A stretch of 19,882 bases of DNA from Euryarchaeota archaeon UBA126 (GCA_002497025.1 DAMG01000046.1:1-19882); one strand, 5' to 3'. Numbered from the stretch's first letter, positions 1 to 7,160 are shown. Numbers and translations: made by a program. The notes: generated by a model not told the origin, from the letters alone.

Positions 1-1
1 T

Positions 2-766
2 GCGATGCGCGATATATACGGAGTGGGTCATCGTGGTCAGCAACTGAAATATCATATCCAATCCAGTGGTAGAAGTTTGCACGCACAGGAGTTTACCTTC
101 AATGATTACAGGACCACACTACAGGCACTCTATGCTCTAGCGGATAATGCCAACTCCCTACATACAAACTCACGTGATGAGGCCTTTGGAACCCCGACTG
201 AAGAGACTGTTAGGGATTCAATCGCAATCCAAATGATTCTATCCAAGGAATATGGATTGCTGGCCAACGAGAATCCAATGCAAGGTTCTCACCTCTCCAC
301 TTGGTTAACCGAAAAAGTCGAGGAAGAAATTCTGAGAATCTTTGAAGAGATGCACCGACGTGGTGGTGTCTTAGGTTCCTTGGAAGTCAATTATCAGCGT
401 AACAGAATCCAAGACGAATCGATGGTCTATGAGCACAGGAAGCATTCTGGTGAATTACCAATAATTGGAGTTAATACTTTCACTAATCCAGATGCTGCTA
501 GCCTTTCAGCGGATGAAGCTGACTCTTTCGACATGGATGTCACTCGTTCCGATGAAGGCGAAAAGAGGATGGTAATCGAGCGGAATGAAGCCTTCAAAGA
601 AGAAAAGAAGGAGAAAGCCGAGGAAGGTCTTGCTAGACTAAAACAGGTCGCAAGAGATGGTGGGAATCTCTTCGAAGTAATGATGGATATCGTGGAATAT
701 TGTTCCGTGGGTCAAGTGACTCAGGCCTTGTTTGAGACAGGTGGAAAGTTCCGTAGGAATATGTGA
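2..766 (+). CDS. icmF: IcmF-type acyl-CoA mutase, C-terminal part (5' end outside window)
   Basis: This is the last 254 residues of a B12-dependent acyl-CoA mutase; the frame is open to the window edge. The visible part begins in the substrate-binding TIM barrel, with 'GVGHRGQQLKYHIQ', 'GRSLHAQE', 'NSLHTN' and 'TPTEE' motifs. It then runs through 'NENPMQGS', 'RGGVLGSLEVNYQR' and 'GELPIIGVNTF'. It ends in 'CSVGQVTQALFETGGKFRRNM'. These motifs, and especially the ending, match the fused isobutyryl-CoA mutase IcmF better than ordinary methylmalonyl-CoA mutase large subunits. IcmF carries a B12 domain, a G-protein chaperone domain and the mutase domain in one chain. The N-terminal domains cannot be checked here. 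A charged stretch rich in Glu and Lys lies between the barrel and the C-terminal helix. The enzyme would interconvert isobutyryl-CoA and butyryl-CoA, or related branched acyl-CoAs, in the cytoplasm. Confidence 0.85.
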   Translation, partial: AMRDIYGVGHRGQQLKYHIQSSGRSLHAQEFTFNDYRTTLQALYALADNANSLHTNSRDEAFGTPTEETVRDSIAIQMILSKEYGLLANENPMQGSHLSTWLTEKVEEEILRIFEEMHRRGGVLGSLEVNYQRNRIQDESMVYEHRKHSGELPIIGVNTFTNPDAASLSADEADSFDMDVTRSDEGEKRMVIERNEAFKEEKKEKAEEGLARLKQVARDGGNLFEVMMDIVEYCSVGQVTQALFETGGKFRRNM

Positions 767-771
767 TATAT

Positions 772-930
772 GTGCCAATACAAGAGATAATTCCGGCATT
801 GTTGGATTACATGTTCAATAACTTCAAGGATTTACCTAGGCCTATACAATTCATATTGAATTTCTTATTTTATGCGATTCCGCTTGGAATCTTGATATAT
901 TATCTGGATGATACTTTCGGGTTAATCTAA
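772..930 (+). CDS. Possible small membrane protein, 52 aa
   Basis: A short open frame with a GTG start begins 5 bases after the mutase stop. It ends 5 bases before the convergent aquaporin stop, filling the gap almost exactly. The product would begin V-P-I-Q-E-I-I-P and contain one strongly hydrophobic stretch (about residues 27-45, FILNFLFYAIPLGILIYYL), followed by a short acidic tail. A later in-frame ATG at 811 would give 39 residues with the same membrane segment. No SD is visible, so translation would rely on coupling to the mutase. I do not recognise a family. The tight fit and single clear membrane helix argue for a real gene; the small size and non-ATG start argue for caution. Confidence 0.4.
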   Translation: MPIQEIIPALLDYMFNNFKDLPRPIQFILNFLFYAIPLGILIYYLDDTFGLI

Positions 931-935
931 GCTAA

Positions 936-1598
936 TTATTGGGTCGCTTTGAATGCCTGAACTGCCAATATTCCTGCAATGAATTGTGGCACTAGATGTA
1001 TCCACAAATCGGCAACCTCGACGACTCCTGATACGAATAAAGCACCGGTTACAGCCGGATTGAAGGACCCACCAGAGATTCCACCAACGGTCAGTGCTCC
1101 AGCAAGTACAACCAAGGCGATCGCAGCCCCATAGTATCCATTACCTTCGGTTGCCTCACTAGTAGCGACATTGAGGATAACAAAGACAAGCGCGAAGGTG
1201 TAGAGGAACTCAGCACCGAGAGCTTGAGTGATGTCCATTTCTAGAGCCGTGACACTAGTTTCTGCAAACAATATGTTCTCAGATACAAGTGCAGCCAATG
1301 CTCCGGCAATTATCTGAACTGCGATGTAAGGAGCAACATCGTCCTTCTCACAGGCACCTCGTAACCATATTGCAACGGTTACAGCGGGATTGAAGTGCGC
1401 TCCGGATATGTATCCAACTCCGTATATCATGACCATCAAAGTGGCAGCTATAGCAAATGGAGCATATTCTCCTGCCGAACCATGTACGGCAGCGGTACAA
1501 ATTGTCAGGGCAAGGAAGAAAGTCCCGACAAATTCGGCAATCAGTTTCTGTTGTAGCGAGTGCTCAGACATGGATTGTTGCGAAAATCGAACGCCCAT
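936..1598 (-). CDS. Aquaporin (MIP family channel)
   Basis: This is a six-helix major intrinsic protein for passive transport of water or small neutral solutes across the cytoplasmic membrane. It has the internal repeat of the family: 'GAHFNPAVT' in the first half and 'GGSFNPAVT' in the second, each giving an NPA half-helix. The N-terminal helix 'KLIAEFVGTFFLALT' is typical. The second NPA is followed by V-T instead of the Arg that water-selective channels place in the selectivity filter, so substrate preference is uncertain. The start is ambiguous: ATG 1598 (220 aa, 8 bases after the preceding gene), TTG 1610 (4-base overlap), or ATG 1571 (211 aa, closest to the family N-terminus). It follows an unknown gene on the same strand and is probably co-transcribed with it. 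Confidence 0.88.
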   Translation of the reverse strand: MGVRFSQQSMSEHSLQQKLIAEFVGTFFLALTICTAAVHGSAGEYAPFAIAATLMVMIYGVGYISGAHFNPAVTVAIWLRGACEKDDVAPYIAVQIIAGALAALVSENILFAETSVTALEMDITQALGAEFLYTFALVFVILNVATSEATEGNGYYGAAIALVVLAGALTVGGISGGSFNPAVTGALFVSGVVEVADLWIHLVPQFIAGILAVQAFKATQ

Positions 1599-1606
1599 CA
1601 ATATTC

Positions 1607-2224
1607 TCAACGGAATTTGTATGGTTCATCAGGAGGGCCAGGAAGGGGAAGAGGTATCTTATTGCTTGAATCATTGATATTTGGTTGGTTTGATCCAAAG
1701 TCAATCCAAGCATCAAGAGTAGTTTGGTGTCCACCATCGCATGAGTAAAAATTTGAATCTATAGCAAAGGCTAGGGCGTCAGCCTCAATCTCAATTACTC
1801 TCAACCAGATTTTCAATGGAAGTGTAGTTTCCTGACTTATGCAAGATAAATCAATCATTTCGAAGAATTGTTCTCCATCCTCAATAACATAGAACGCTCT
1901 TGTGGGCTGAAAGGGAATTCCGGGGAGTGTTTTCACGGCTAATGCTGTACGAGTGAAACAATGCCAATCTCTCCCATCTTGAGTTGAAGTTGAGATTTCT
2001 GTAGTAAATCCTGATTCAAGCGCTTCACTTGTCAATTTGCTTCGCTCAAGAAGATGAATTAGCCCTGTGGGGAGATGAGCTGATTCTCTAGTTTCATCTT
2101 CCAATTCAGATGCTGTTCTGCCATAGCCAAACATAGCGTATTCAATTTCGTTCTGTTGGGAGACGGTGTAGTCTCGAATAAGCGTCAATTTCCAGTTCTG
2201 ATTTCCGATTGTATTTGTACCCAT
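1607..2224 (-). CDS. Conserved-looking hypothetical protein, 205 aa
   Basis: I do not recognise this protein. It appears soluble and acidic, with no signal peptide or membrane segment. The C-terminus is Pro-rich (PLPLPGPPDEP), and the central part alternates in a way that suggests beta structure (RAFYVIEDGEQFFEMIDL, LKIWLRVIEIEADALAFAID). Five Cys or His residues are scattered and form no obvious metal site. The ATG at 2224 is preferred over the upstream ATG at 2260 because an excellent SD (GGAGGT, complement of 2235-2240) lies 10 bases ahead of it. The aquaporin follows after 8 bases, so the two probably form an operon. The function cannot be named from sequence alone. Confidence 0.75.
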   Translation of the reverse strand: MGTNTIGNQNWKLTLIRDYTVSQQNEIEYAMFGYGRTASELEDETRESAHLPTGLIHLLERSKLTSEALESGFTTEISTSTQDGRDWHCFTRTALAVKTLPGIPFQPTRAFYVIEDGEQFFEMIDLSCISQETTLPLKIWLRVIEIEADALAFAIDSNFYSCDGGHQTTLDAWIDFGSNQPNINDSSNKIPLPLPGPPDEPYKFR

Positions 2225-2407
2225 ATCTGCTTTGACCTCCTGAGGGAAATTACCACTCATTCGATGAGTCAGGAACTTTCTCTGAGTGGTATCTATCGTA
2301 GTAAACTCCAGAGTATATTAAGCGGATGGAATTCTGATTCAACCAAAGTAAAATTCTCTTGTTCGAAGAAAGAATTAGTTGATTACTACTGCCTCTATTC
2401 GGAGGTC
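2225..2407. promoter_or_regulatory. Divergent promoter region with TATA-like box and nested inverted repeats
   Basis: This 183-base gap separates the start of the minus-strand unknown gene (2224) from the plus-strand SDR gene (2408). A TATA-like element lies at 2314-2320 (TATATTA; TAATATA on the other strand) and could serve either direction. Between it and the minus-strand start is a 9-base perfect inverted repeat, TACCACTCA (2251-2259) and TGAGTGGTA (2283-2291). A second one is nested inside, ACTCAT (2255-2260) and ATGAGT (2264-2269). The arms share the half-site ACTCA/TGAGT, present three times, as in an operator or a pair of alternative hairpins. The role is inferred. Confidence 0.5.
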
Positions 2408-3178
2408 ATGTTATCATCTCAGAAGGAGAAGGCCTTGGTCACAGGTGCATCTAGCGGAATAGGCCGAGAAATTGCGAGAGTATTGGGTTCACAGGGCTGT
2501 GATCTAGTGATTACAGCTAGAAGAAAAGCAGAACTAGAATCTCTTGCAAAAGAGTTGACTGATAGACATTCTATCGAAGTAAAAGTAGTCGTATCTGATC
2601 TCTCTGAACAGGTAGGGGTAGAGAATCTGATTAGGGACACCGGAGAGATAGATATACTCGTCAATAATGCTGGTTTCGGATTTAACGGTGAGCATTTGAG
2701 CCTCAACCAAGAGGGGCAACTCAACATGATTGACCTGAATATTAGAGCCTTGACTCACTTAGCTCGCCATTATGGAGCAGAGATGAAAAAACAGGGTTCG
2801 GGAAAGATACTGAACGTTGCTTCAATTGCAGGGTATCAACCAGGGCCAAAAATGGCGGTATATTGTGCAACAAAAGCCTACGTTCTATCGTACACACGCG
2901 CGTTGCATTCTGAATTGAAGAAAAGTGGAGTATCAGTAACTGCTCTTTGTCCCGGTTTCGTTGAGACTGGTTTTCAAGAGGTTGCTGGAATGGATTTAGG
3001 CGCTCTTGAATTATCTGGAGCTGTTCCAGCAGAGAAGGTAGCCAAGACCGCGGTGAAGGCTATGCGTAAAGGCAGAAGAGAAGTAATACCGGGATGGTTG
3101 AATAAGCCAATTCCCTATGCAAACAGGTTGGTTCCAATAAGGCTAAACTTGGCTGTTGTAAAGAGACTCATGTCGTGA
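2408..3178 (+). CDS. Short-chain dehydrogenase/reductase (classical SDR, DltE/COG0300-like)
   Basis: This NAD(P)H-dependent oxidoreductase has the classical SDR layout. The N-terminal Rossmann motif is 'TGASSGIG'. A basic pair follows beta-2 ('ITARRK'), which favours NADPH. The 'NNAG' structural motif, the catalytic Ser in 'NVASIAGY' and the Y-C-A-T-K (YxxxK) catalytic pair all follow. The C-terminus ('VIPGWLNKPIPYANRLVP') resembles the subgroup annotated as DltE-like or steroid-dehydrogenase-like. From ATG 2408 the product is 256 aa, normal for the family. The frame is open back to 2156, but that extension overlaps the divergent promoter and has no family similarity. GGAGGT sits only one base before the ATG, too close for an ordinary SD. 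The physiological substrate is unknown. The stop abuts the convergent Fpg gene. Confidence 0.88.
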   Translation: MLSSQKEKALVTGASSGIGREIARVLGSQGCDLVITARRKAELESLAKELTDRHSIEVKVVVSDLSEQVGVENLIRDTGEIDILVNNAGFGFNGEHLSLNQEGQLNMIDLNIRALTHLARHYGAEMKKQGSGKILNVASIAGYQPGPKMAVYCATKAYVLSYTRALHSELKKSGVSVTALCPGFVETGFQEVAGMDLGALELSGAVPAEKVAKTAVKAMRKGRREVIPGWLNKPIPYANRLVPIRLNLAVVKRLMS

Positions 3179-4027
3179 TTATCTCTGACATCTTGGACAG
3201 TAAAATGTCGAGCGTCCAGATTGAACGATACGTCGAATTGTACCTCCACAGCTTTCCTGCTTGCAGGTTTCTCCCTCTCTGTTGAATACCATGAATTGTT
3301 GGGGGAAGTAGCCTAAATCCCCCGAACCATCAACACCACGGAAATCTGAAATCGTGGAGCCGCCAGCTTCTATGGCTTCGAATATTACCTCATTGGTAAA
3401 TTTGTGAATTTTCTCAACTGCGGCAACAATTCGTTGACTTTTACCCGCTACTTCGGCCGCTGTTTTTGTTGGAGAAATTCCTGAACGGTGGAGTATCTCA
3501 CTAACGTAGATATTGCCCAATCCTGCGACAACACGCTGATCAAGTAGAACTGTTTTGATTGGACTACGACGACCGTGTAAACCAGTCTTAACTGATTGTA
3601 GAGTGAAATCATTAGTAAGCGGTTCTGGACCTAAACCTGATAGGAGTTTATGTTCACTTTCAAAGGATGTCGGCATCAAATCCATGATGCCGAATCTACG
3701 ATGGTCGGAATAAGTGGAGGTTAGGGTGCCGTCATCAAACTCGACGTATACGTGATCATGTTTTCCATCGCCTGGTGAATCAATTGTCCAGACTCCAGTC
3801 ATCCCCAGATGACTTAGCCAAGTATTTCCATTGTCTAGGCGAATCAAGAGGTATTTTGAGGCGCGTCCAATCTCTACTACCTTAGCGCCTGTCAGCGCTT
3901 CTTCAAGATTCGATGGAAATGGAAATCGTAGGTCAGGACGGCGTAAATCGACAAAGCTAATTCGTCGCCCTACCCAATGAGGAATGAGACCACGACGGAC
4001 CGTTTCTACCTCAGGCATCTCCGGCAT
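3179..4027 (-). CDS. mutM: Formamidopyrimidine-DNA glycosylase (Fpg/MutM), bacterial type
   Basis: This bifunctional base-excision enzyme removes 8-oxoguanine and formamidopyrimidines and cleaves the abasic strand. The N-terminus MPEMPEVET supplies the catalytic Pro2 and Glu3. Lys58 (in 'RASKYLL') matches the conserved catalytic Lys. The damage-recognition wedge has 'SDHRRFG', and the helix-two-turn-helix region has 'LLDQRVVAGLGNIYVSE'. The C-terminal zinc finger reads C-x4-C then 'RRIVQSGRSTFYCPRCQR'. Full length (282 aa) is normal for the family. The C-x4-C spacing with the RRIVQSGRSTFYC segment recalls alphaproteobacterial Fpg, where E. coli has C-x2-C. This suggests acquisition from bacteria. 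A short intergenic region (4028-4117) separates it from the divergent membrane-protein pair. Confidence 0.95.
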   Translation of the reverse strand: MPEMPEVETVRRGLIPHWVGRRISFVDLRRPDLRFPFPSNLEEALTGAKVVEIGRASKYLLIRLDNGNTWLSHLGMTGVWTIDSPGDGKHDHVYVEFDDGTLTSTYSDHRRFGIMDLMPTSFESEHKLLSGLGPEPLTNDFTLQSVKTGLHGRRSPIKTVLLDQRVVAGLGNIYVSEILHRSGISPTKTAAEVAGKSQRIVAAVEKIHKFTNEVIFEAIEAGGSTISDFRGVDGSGDLGYFPQQFMVFNREGETCKQESCGGTIRRIVQSGRSTFYCPRCQR

Positions 4028-4117
4028 ATACGCGGCAGTGTGTCTGAGAAAATGATATTATCCATTGTTAGATTATGCGTCCAAAGCATTGAAAGTCAGA
4101 TTCACTGACCAATTGGT

Positions 4118-4495
4118 ATGACTGAGGACTCCAGCGGACCACAAATTTCTGGAGAACCTACGACAATTAACATCAATGCAGGGCCTCAGGTAATGGGTGG
4201 TCAAATGCAATCAACAAATGCGGTTGCTGGACTAGTTCTTGCCATACTAGGACTTACAACTCTATTAGGAGGTGCTGCCGCTTTATGCTGTGGACCTAGT
4301 CTTTGCTTTACGATTCCAGCTATGTTTCTAGTAAGTGCTGATAAGAAAAATATTGGCGGCACACACCATCCGGATAGTGGTATGATTAATGCTTCAAATG
4401 TAATTAATATCATTAGCCTAATAGGGGCATTACTCGGACTTGGTTTGTATTTGGTTTTCTTCATATTTTTGGGCGGCGTAGGCGCGTTTGCTTGA
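4118..4495 (+). CDS. Small two-helix membrane protein (DUF4190-like), first tandem copy
   Basis: This 125-residue protein has a polar N-terminus of about 32 residues, then two hydrophobic regions: about 35-74 (possibly a re-entrant pair containing a Cys-Cys-Gly motif) and about 94-124. The loop between them reads 'HHPDSGMINASNVINIIS'. The pattern (A-I-L-G-L, CCG, then an H-P-D-x-G-M loop and a second membrane segment) resembles small bacterial and archaeal DUF4190-type proteins. It is clearly paralogous to the next gene, sharing the loop and the aromatic LYxVFF helix end. No SD precedes the ATG, so the transcript may be leaderless. Function is unknown. Confidence 0.75.
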   Translation: MTEDSSGPQISGEPTTININAGPQVMGGQMQSTNAVAGLVLAILGLTTLLGGAAALCCGPSLCFTIPAMFLVSADKKNIGGTHHPDSGMINASNVINIISLIGALLGLGLYLVFFIFLGGVGAFA

Positions 4496-4520
4496 AATTC
4501 TAATTTCAAGGTGAATAATG

Positions 4521-4886
4521 ATGGATGATAATTCTCAATCTGAAGCAACTCCTAACCTCGAGGGGCCCGAAGTATTGTATGTCCAAGGAGTAAGTAATCC
4601 AGCCGCGGTAGGGCAATATCCTCCTACTCAAGCTATTGCTGCACTAATTCTAGGAATATTAGGATTAATGGGATTTAGTTGCTGTACTGCAATACCTGGT
4701 GTGATACTTGCAAAATCTGCTATGGAGGTAGCCGAACAACATCCTGGGCATCCAGACTTAGGAATGGCAAAGGCGGCGAACCTTGTTTCTTGGATTTCAA
4801 TTGTACTTACTATTGTAGTTCTGTTGCTCTATGCCGTTTTTATTGTGTTCATAGTCGCTCTTTCAGCAGGCGCAGAAAACGCCTGA
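4521..4886 (+). CDS. Small two-helix membrane protein (DUF4190-like), second tandem copy
   Basis: This is a paralogue of the preceding gene, starting 25 bases after its stop. It has a polar N-terminus of about 35 residues and a first hydrophobic region with 'AALILGILGLMGFSCCTAIPGVILA'-type composition. The shared loop follows ('HPGHPDLGMAKAANLVSWIS'), then a long second membrane segment. Two adjacent ATGs occur at 4518 and 4521. GGTGA at 4510-4514 is better spaced (6 bases) for 4521. The two proteins probably form a co-expressed pair, perhaps a hetero-oligomer in the membrane. The stop abuts the convergent fibrillarin gene with no gap. Function is unknown. Confidence 0.75.
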   Translation: MDDNSQSEATPNLEGPEVLYVQGVSNPAAVGQYPPTQAIAALILGILGLMGFSCCTAIPGVILAKSAMEVAEQHPGHPDLGMAKAANLVSWISIVLTIVVLLLYAVFIVFIVALSAGAENA

Positions 4887-5597
4887 TTATACTCTAACAC
4901 AATGAAACACAACGTGCTGTTCCTCGAATACTGAGATGTCGATTACCTCTAGTAATTCTAGATGCTGACAATCTTCTATGACACTCTTTGAGTGCTCAAA
5001 TCTAGCATCATCTCCACCTTCCATCCACCGCTCGCTAGCTGCTTTCAGAGATAGGAGAGCGGTTCCACCTTCTTTGAGAAATGCCGAAGTCATCCTGACG
5101 AATGTCTCCGCTTGATCACCTATGCTAAGGTCTTGATGCAACCAATCTGCCTTACCTCTAATGTATGGGGCGACAGCAAGTGGATTGCGTGCATCGGCTA
5201 AGACCGGAACTAGTCCTTGGCGACGTTCGGCCAACTTGACCAAATCACGCATCATCCTAGGGGAAATATCCACTGCGACCACCTGTCCACCGTGATGATT
5301 TCCAGCACCACAGACATTGTCATGGATATGACTTACAGTACCACCAGAAGAAGCACCGAGGTAAAGGCAAGTAGAGGCTGCTTCGGGTAATAGTGCAGAT
5401 GCATCCCTCTTGGTCTTGAGAACGCTGGCAGCTACCTTTGAGCGATTAGGGTCCCAAAGACGCCATTCATTTCTGCCGTCTCTTTTCCGTCTCTCTCCTC
5501 TGACCGAGACCCCTTTGACTGCGTTACGAGACCAAAGACTTCTGCGTTCGCGACGAATACCCCAAGCGAGCTTGACGGGTTTTGGCAAATCTATCAC
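4887..5597 (-). CDS. flpA: Fibrillarin-like rRNA/tRNA 2'-O-methyltransferase
   Basis: This is the catalytic subunit of the box C/D ribonucleoprotein, which methylates ribose 2'-OH at guide-RNA-specified sites using S-adenosylmethionine. The family core is clear: 'RLWDPNRSKVAASVLK' before the Rossmann fold, the SAM-binding 'YLGASSGGTVSHIHD', 'VVAVDISPRMMRDL', 'PVLADARNP', 'WLHQDLS', and the catalytic Lys in 'LLSLKAASE'. Length (236 aa) is normal for archaeal fibrillarin. The start is a GTG whose bases overlap the TGA of the upstream Nop5 gene (GTGA), indicating translational coupling of the two partners. The N-terminal region ('LWSRNAVKGVSVRGE') aligns with the archaeal 'LATKN..PG..VYGE' segment, which supports this start. 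Confidence 0.93.
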   Translation of the reverse strand: MIDLPKPVKLAWGIRRERRSLWSRNAVKGVSVRGERRKRDGRNEWRLWDPNRSKVAASVLKTKRDASALLPEAASTCLYLGASSGGTVSHIHDNVCGAGNHHGGQVVAVDISPRMMRDLVKLAERRQGLVPVLADARNPLAVAPYIRGKADWLHQDLSIGDQAETFVRMTSAFLKEGGTALLSLKAASERWMEGGDDARFEHSKSVIEDCQHLELLEVIDISVFEEQHVVFHCVRV

Positions 5598-6598
5598 TTC
5601 CGCTTAGGTGGCTTAGGGAACTTGGCCTTAATCGCCTCGGTCTCTCTGTGAATCTCAGCAACAGTATCCTCGTCCCAAGGTTCTCCGCCAAAGTGATCAC
5701 ACCTGACCGCGATTGAGGCCTTTCCAGCGAGGAATCTTGCAATCTTTCCACGTACCCATCTAGGTGAACGAGAAATTTGAGGCATACTGAAGAGTATCGC
5801 TCCATGCTTTGGTGGTGCTGCTCCACGCCGATGTGCAGCCATAGCCGCGTGTGCACCTAATACCTGTAGAGAGCCAGATGGCATTCTAGCCAACCTCTCT
5901 CTACCTCCTGCTAAAGTTACCATTCGGGCAGCCCCCAGTGGCCCGATTAGGGCTGCGAGGCTTGGTACGTGTTGCTCGGCTAAATCACGGATAGCACCCT
6001 CATGTGAAGCAAGACGAGCGGTCAGTTCTACTACGCCATTAGCATGATCTCGCAATGCTTGCCATTCGATATCGGAGGGTGAATGAGCCGGAAATTCTAC
6101 TCCTAATGTCGTGGCGGCATCTTCGATTGAGTTTGATTGTGCTACCGCAGATGGGATATCATCTCGTTGAGCATCAAGATCTACTTCCGAGAGGAAGAGA
6201 CCTGTCCATTCCACACATCGTGCCTCGTTGGTAGTCCAAGACGCACGAAGTTCCGCCGCTGAGGACACTAGCATATCCAATCTACGATCCGTATCACCAG
6301 CGGCATCCGCAACTCCTCTCTTGGCGAGAATTGGGGCTGCGGTCTCAAACAATTTTGATTCCTCATCATCAAGTTCGGGCCAATCATTATCCGACATTGC
6401 ACCAAGTGCATCTATTACTGCTTCAGGAAATCTATCAGATAGGGTGCGAGCTTCTGGACTCAAACGCCCCCGTTGCAAGTCCCAGAGACGGTCAGCAACG
6501 GCTCCAGCCGAGCGCTTACTAGACCAAACTAACTCGTCATGGATGACTCCTTCGTCATCTACAACCCGGGCTAGCCGCCAGTCGTAATGCATTTTCAT
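5594..6598 (-). CDS. Nop5/Nop56-58 family box C/D RNP scaffold protein
   Basis: This protein bridges fibrillarin and the L7Ae-bound guide RNA in the C/D ribonucleoprotein. The C-terminal Nop domain is the diagnostic part: 'VPSLAALIGPLGAARMVTLAGG', 'RMPSGSLQVLGAHAAM', 'GAAPPKHGAILFSMPQI' and 'RGKIARFLAGKASIAVRCD'. The N-terminal domain is divergent but keeps the 'VADRLWDLQRGRLSPEAR' stretch found at the end of the fibrillarin-binding domain. A long helical middle corresponds to the coiled coil. The basic C-terminal tail is short. I chose ATG 6598 (334 aa) because the upstream GTG at 6652 adds residues that do not fit the family's opening beta strand; an ATG two codons later (6592) is also possible. 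It is first in an operon with fibrillarin and is divergent from crcB. Confidence 0.92.
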   Translation of the reverse strand: MKMHYDWRLARVVDDEGVIHDELVWSSKRSAGAVADRLWDLQRGRLSPEARTLSDRFPEAVIDALGAMSDNDWPELDDEESKLFETAAPILAKRGVADAAGDTDRRLDMLVSSAAELRASWTTNEARCVEWTGLFLSEVDLDAQRDDIPSAVAQSNSIEDAATTLGVEFPAHSPSDIEWQALRDHANGVVELTARLASHEGAIRDLAEQHVPSLAALIGPLGAARMVTLAGGRERLARMPSGSLQVLGAHAAMAAHRRGAAPPKHGAILFSMPQISRSPRWVRGKIARFLAGKASIAVRCDHFGGEPWDEDTVAEIHRETEAIKAKFPKPPKRK

Positions 6599-6619
6599 GA
6601 CTACCGCGAGAAGTACATT

Positions 6620-6661
6620 CCGCTTGAATCCCGCGCTATTCAGAAAATTCACGGGAAGCGG
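6620..6661. repeat. Interrupted inverted repeat in the nop5-crcB divergent gap
   Basis: CCGCTT (6620-6625) pairs with AAGCGG (6656-6661). Inside it, CCCG (6630-6633) pairs with CGGG (6652-6655), leaving a 4-base bulge (GAAT) on one side and an 18-base loop. It lies in the 93-base gap between the divergent nop5 and crcB starts. It could be an operator or part of a leader RNA. It does not match the fluoride riboswitch consensus. Confidence 0.3.
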
Positions 6662-6691
6662 TCAATAACCGAATTACAGCCTAGCAACTGC

Positions 6692-7066
6692 ATGGACTTG
6701 CGACTTGTTGCACTAGTAGCAGCCGGTGGTGCGATAGGGGCGGTGGCTCGCTATGCATTGCAACAATGGCTACCCTCTGATTCCTTACCTTGGGGGACGA
6801 TGACTGCAAACCTCGTTGGATCATTACTCCTTGGCATATTATTGGGTGCGGTGGCTGCTGGTGCAACATTTAGTGACGAGGTCGTATTACTGTTTGGAAC
6901 CGGTGTATTGGGTGCCTTTACGACCATGTCAGCATTCGCTGTTGATTCCATACGATTAGCAGAAACTAATCCCTCATCTACTTTGATAATGATTACTACA
7001 ACTATCCTCGGTAGTATTGCTTTAGCTTGGATTGGTTGGCGCTTTTCGACGTCCATAATTGCGTGA
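6692..7066 (+). CDS. crcB: Fluoride ion channel CrcB/Fluc
   Basis: This 124-residue, four-helix membrane protein belongs to the dual-topology fluoride exporter family, which dimerises to pass fluoride out of the cell. Motifs visible are 'GGAIGAVARYAL' in helix 1, 'WGTMTANLVGSLLLGIL' with the conserved Asn in helix 2, and 'GTGVLGAFTTMSAFAVD' in helix 3. That last motif is the break where the central sodium and the Phe box lie; here it reads TTMSAF where many members have TTFSTF. ATG 6692 is chosen over an upstream ATG at 6587, because the extension overlaps nop5 and has no family similarity. The next gene is TFS, 89 bases downstream. Confidence 0.93.
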   Translation: MDLRLVALVAAGGAIGAVARYALQQWLPSDSLPWGTMTANLVGSLLLGILLGAVAAGATFSDEVVLLFGTGVLGAFTTMSAFAVDSIRLAETNPSSTLIMITTTILGSIALAWIGWRFSTSIIA

Positions 7067-7082
7067 TTAAATAGGAATAATT

Positions 7083-7160
7083 GATTACGAATGTTGAAGT
7101 ACGTATCCGACTAGCGCTGGTAGGTCACTCAGACGCAGCAAAGGGAGGATTACGAATGTT
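7083..7160 (+). repeat. 13-base direct repeat flanking the TFS leader
   Basis: GATTACGAATGTT occurs at 7083-7095 and again at 7148-7160, where it contains the TFS start codon. A TATA-like TTAAATAG lies at 7067-7074, just after the crcB stop. In the first copy the ATG opens only a 7-codon frame. The second copy is preceded by a strong SD (GGGAGGAT, 7143-7150). The repeat may be a short duplication; its meaning is unknown. Confidence 0.45.

Noticed and set aside
2156..2407. Upstream extension of the SDR frame by 84 residues
   Set aside because: The extension runs through the divergent promoter and into the neighbouring minus-strand gene, and shows no resemblance to the SDR family; the Rossmann motif begins right after ATG 2408.
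6599..6691. Fluoride riboswitch upstream of crcB
   Set aside because: The conserved riboswitch core motifs are not present in the gap, only an interrupted inverted repeat.
6587..6691. Earlier ATG for CrcB adding 35 residues
   Set aside because: The added residues are not in the channel family and overlap the start of nop5; ATG 6692 lies just ahead of the first membrane helix.
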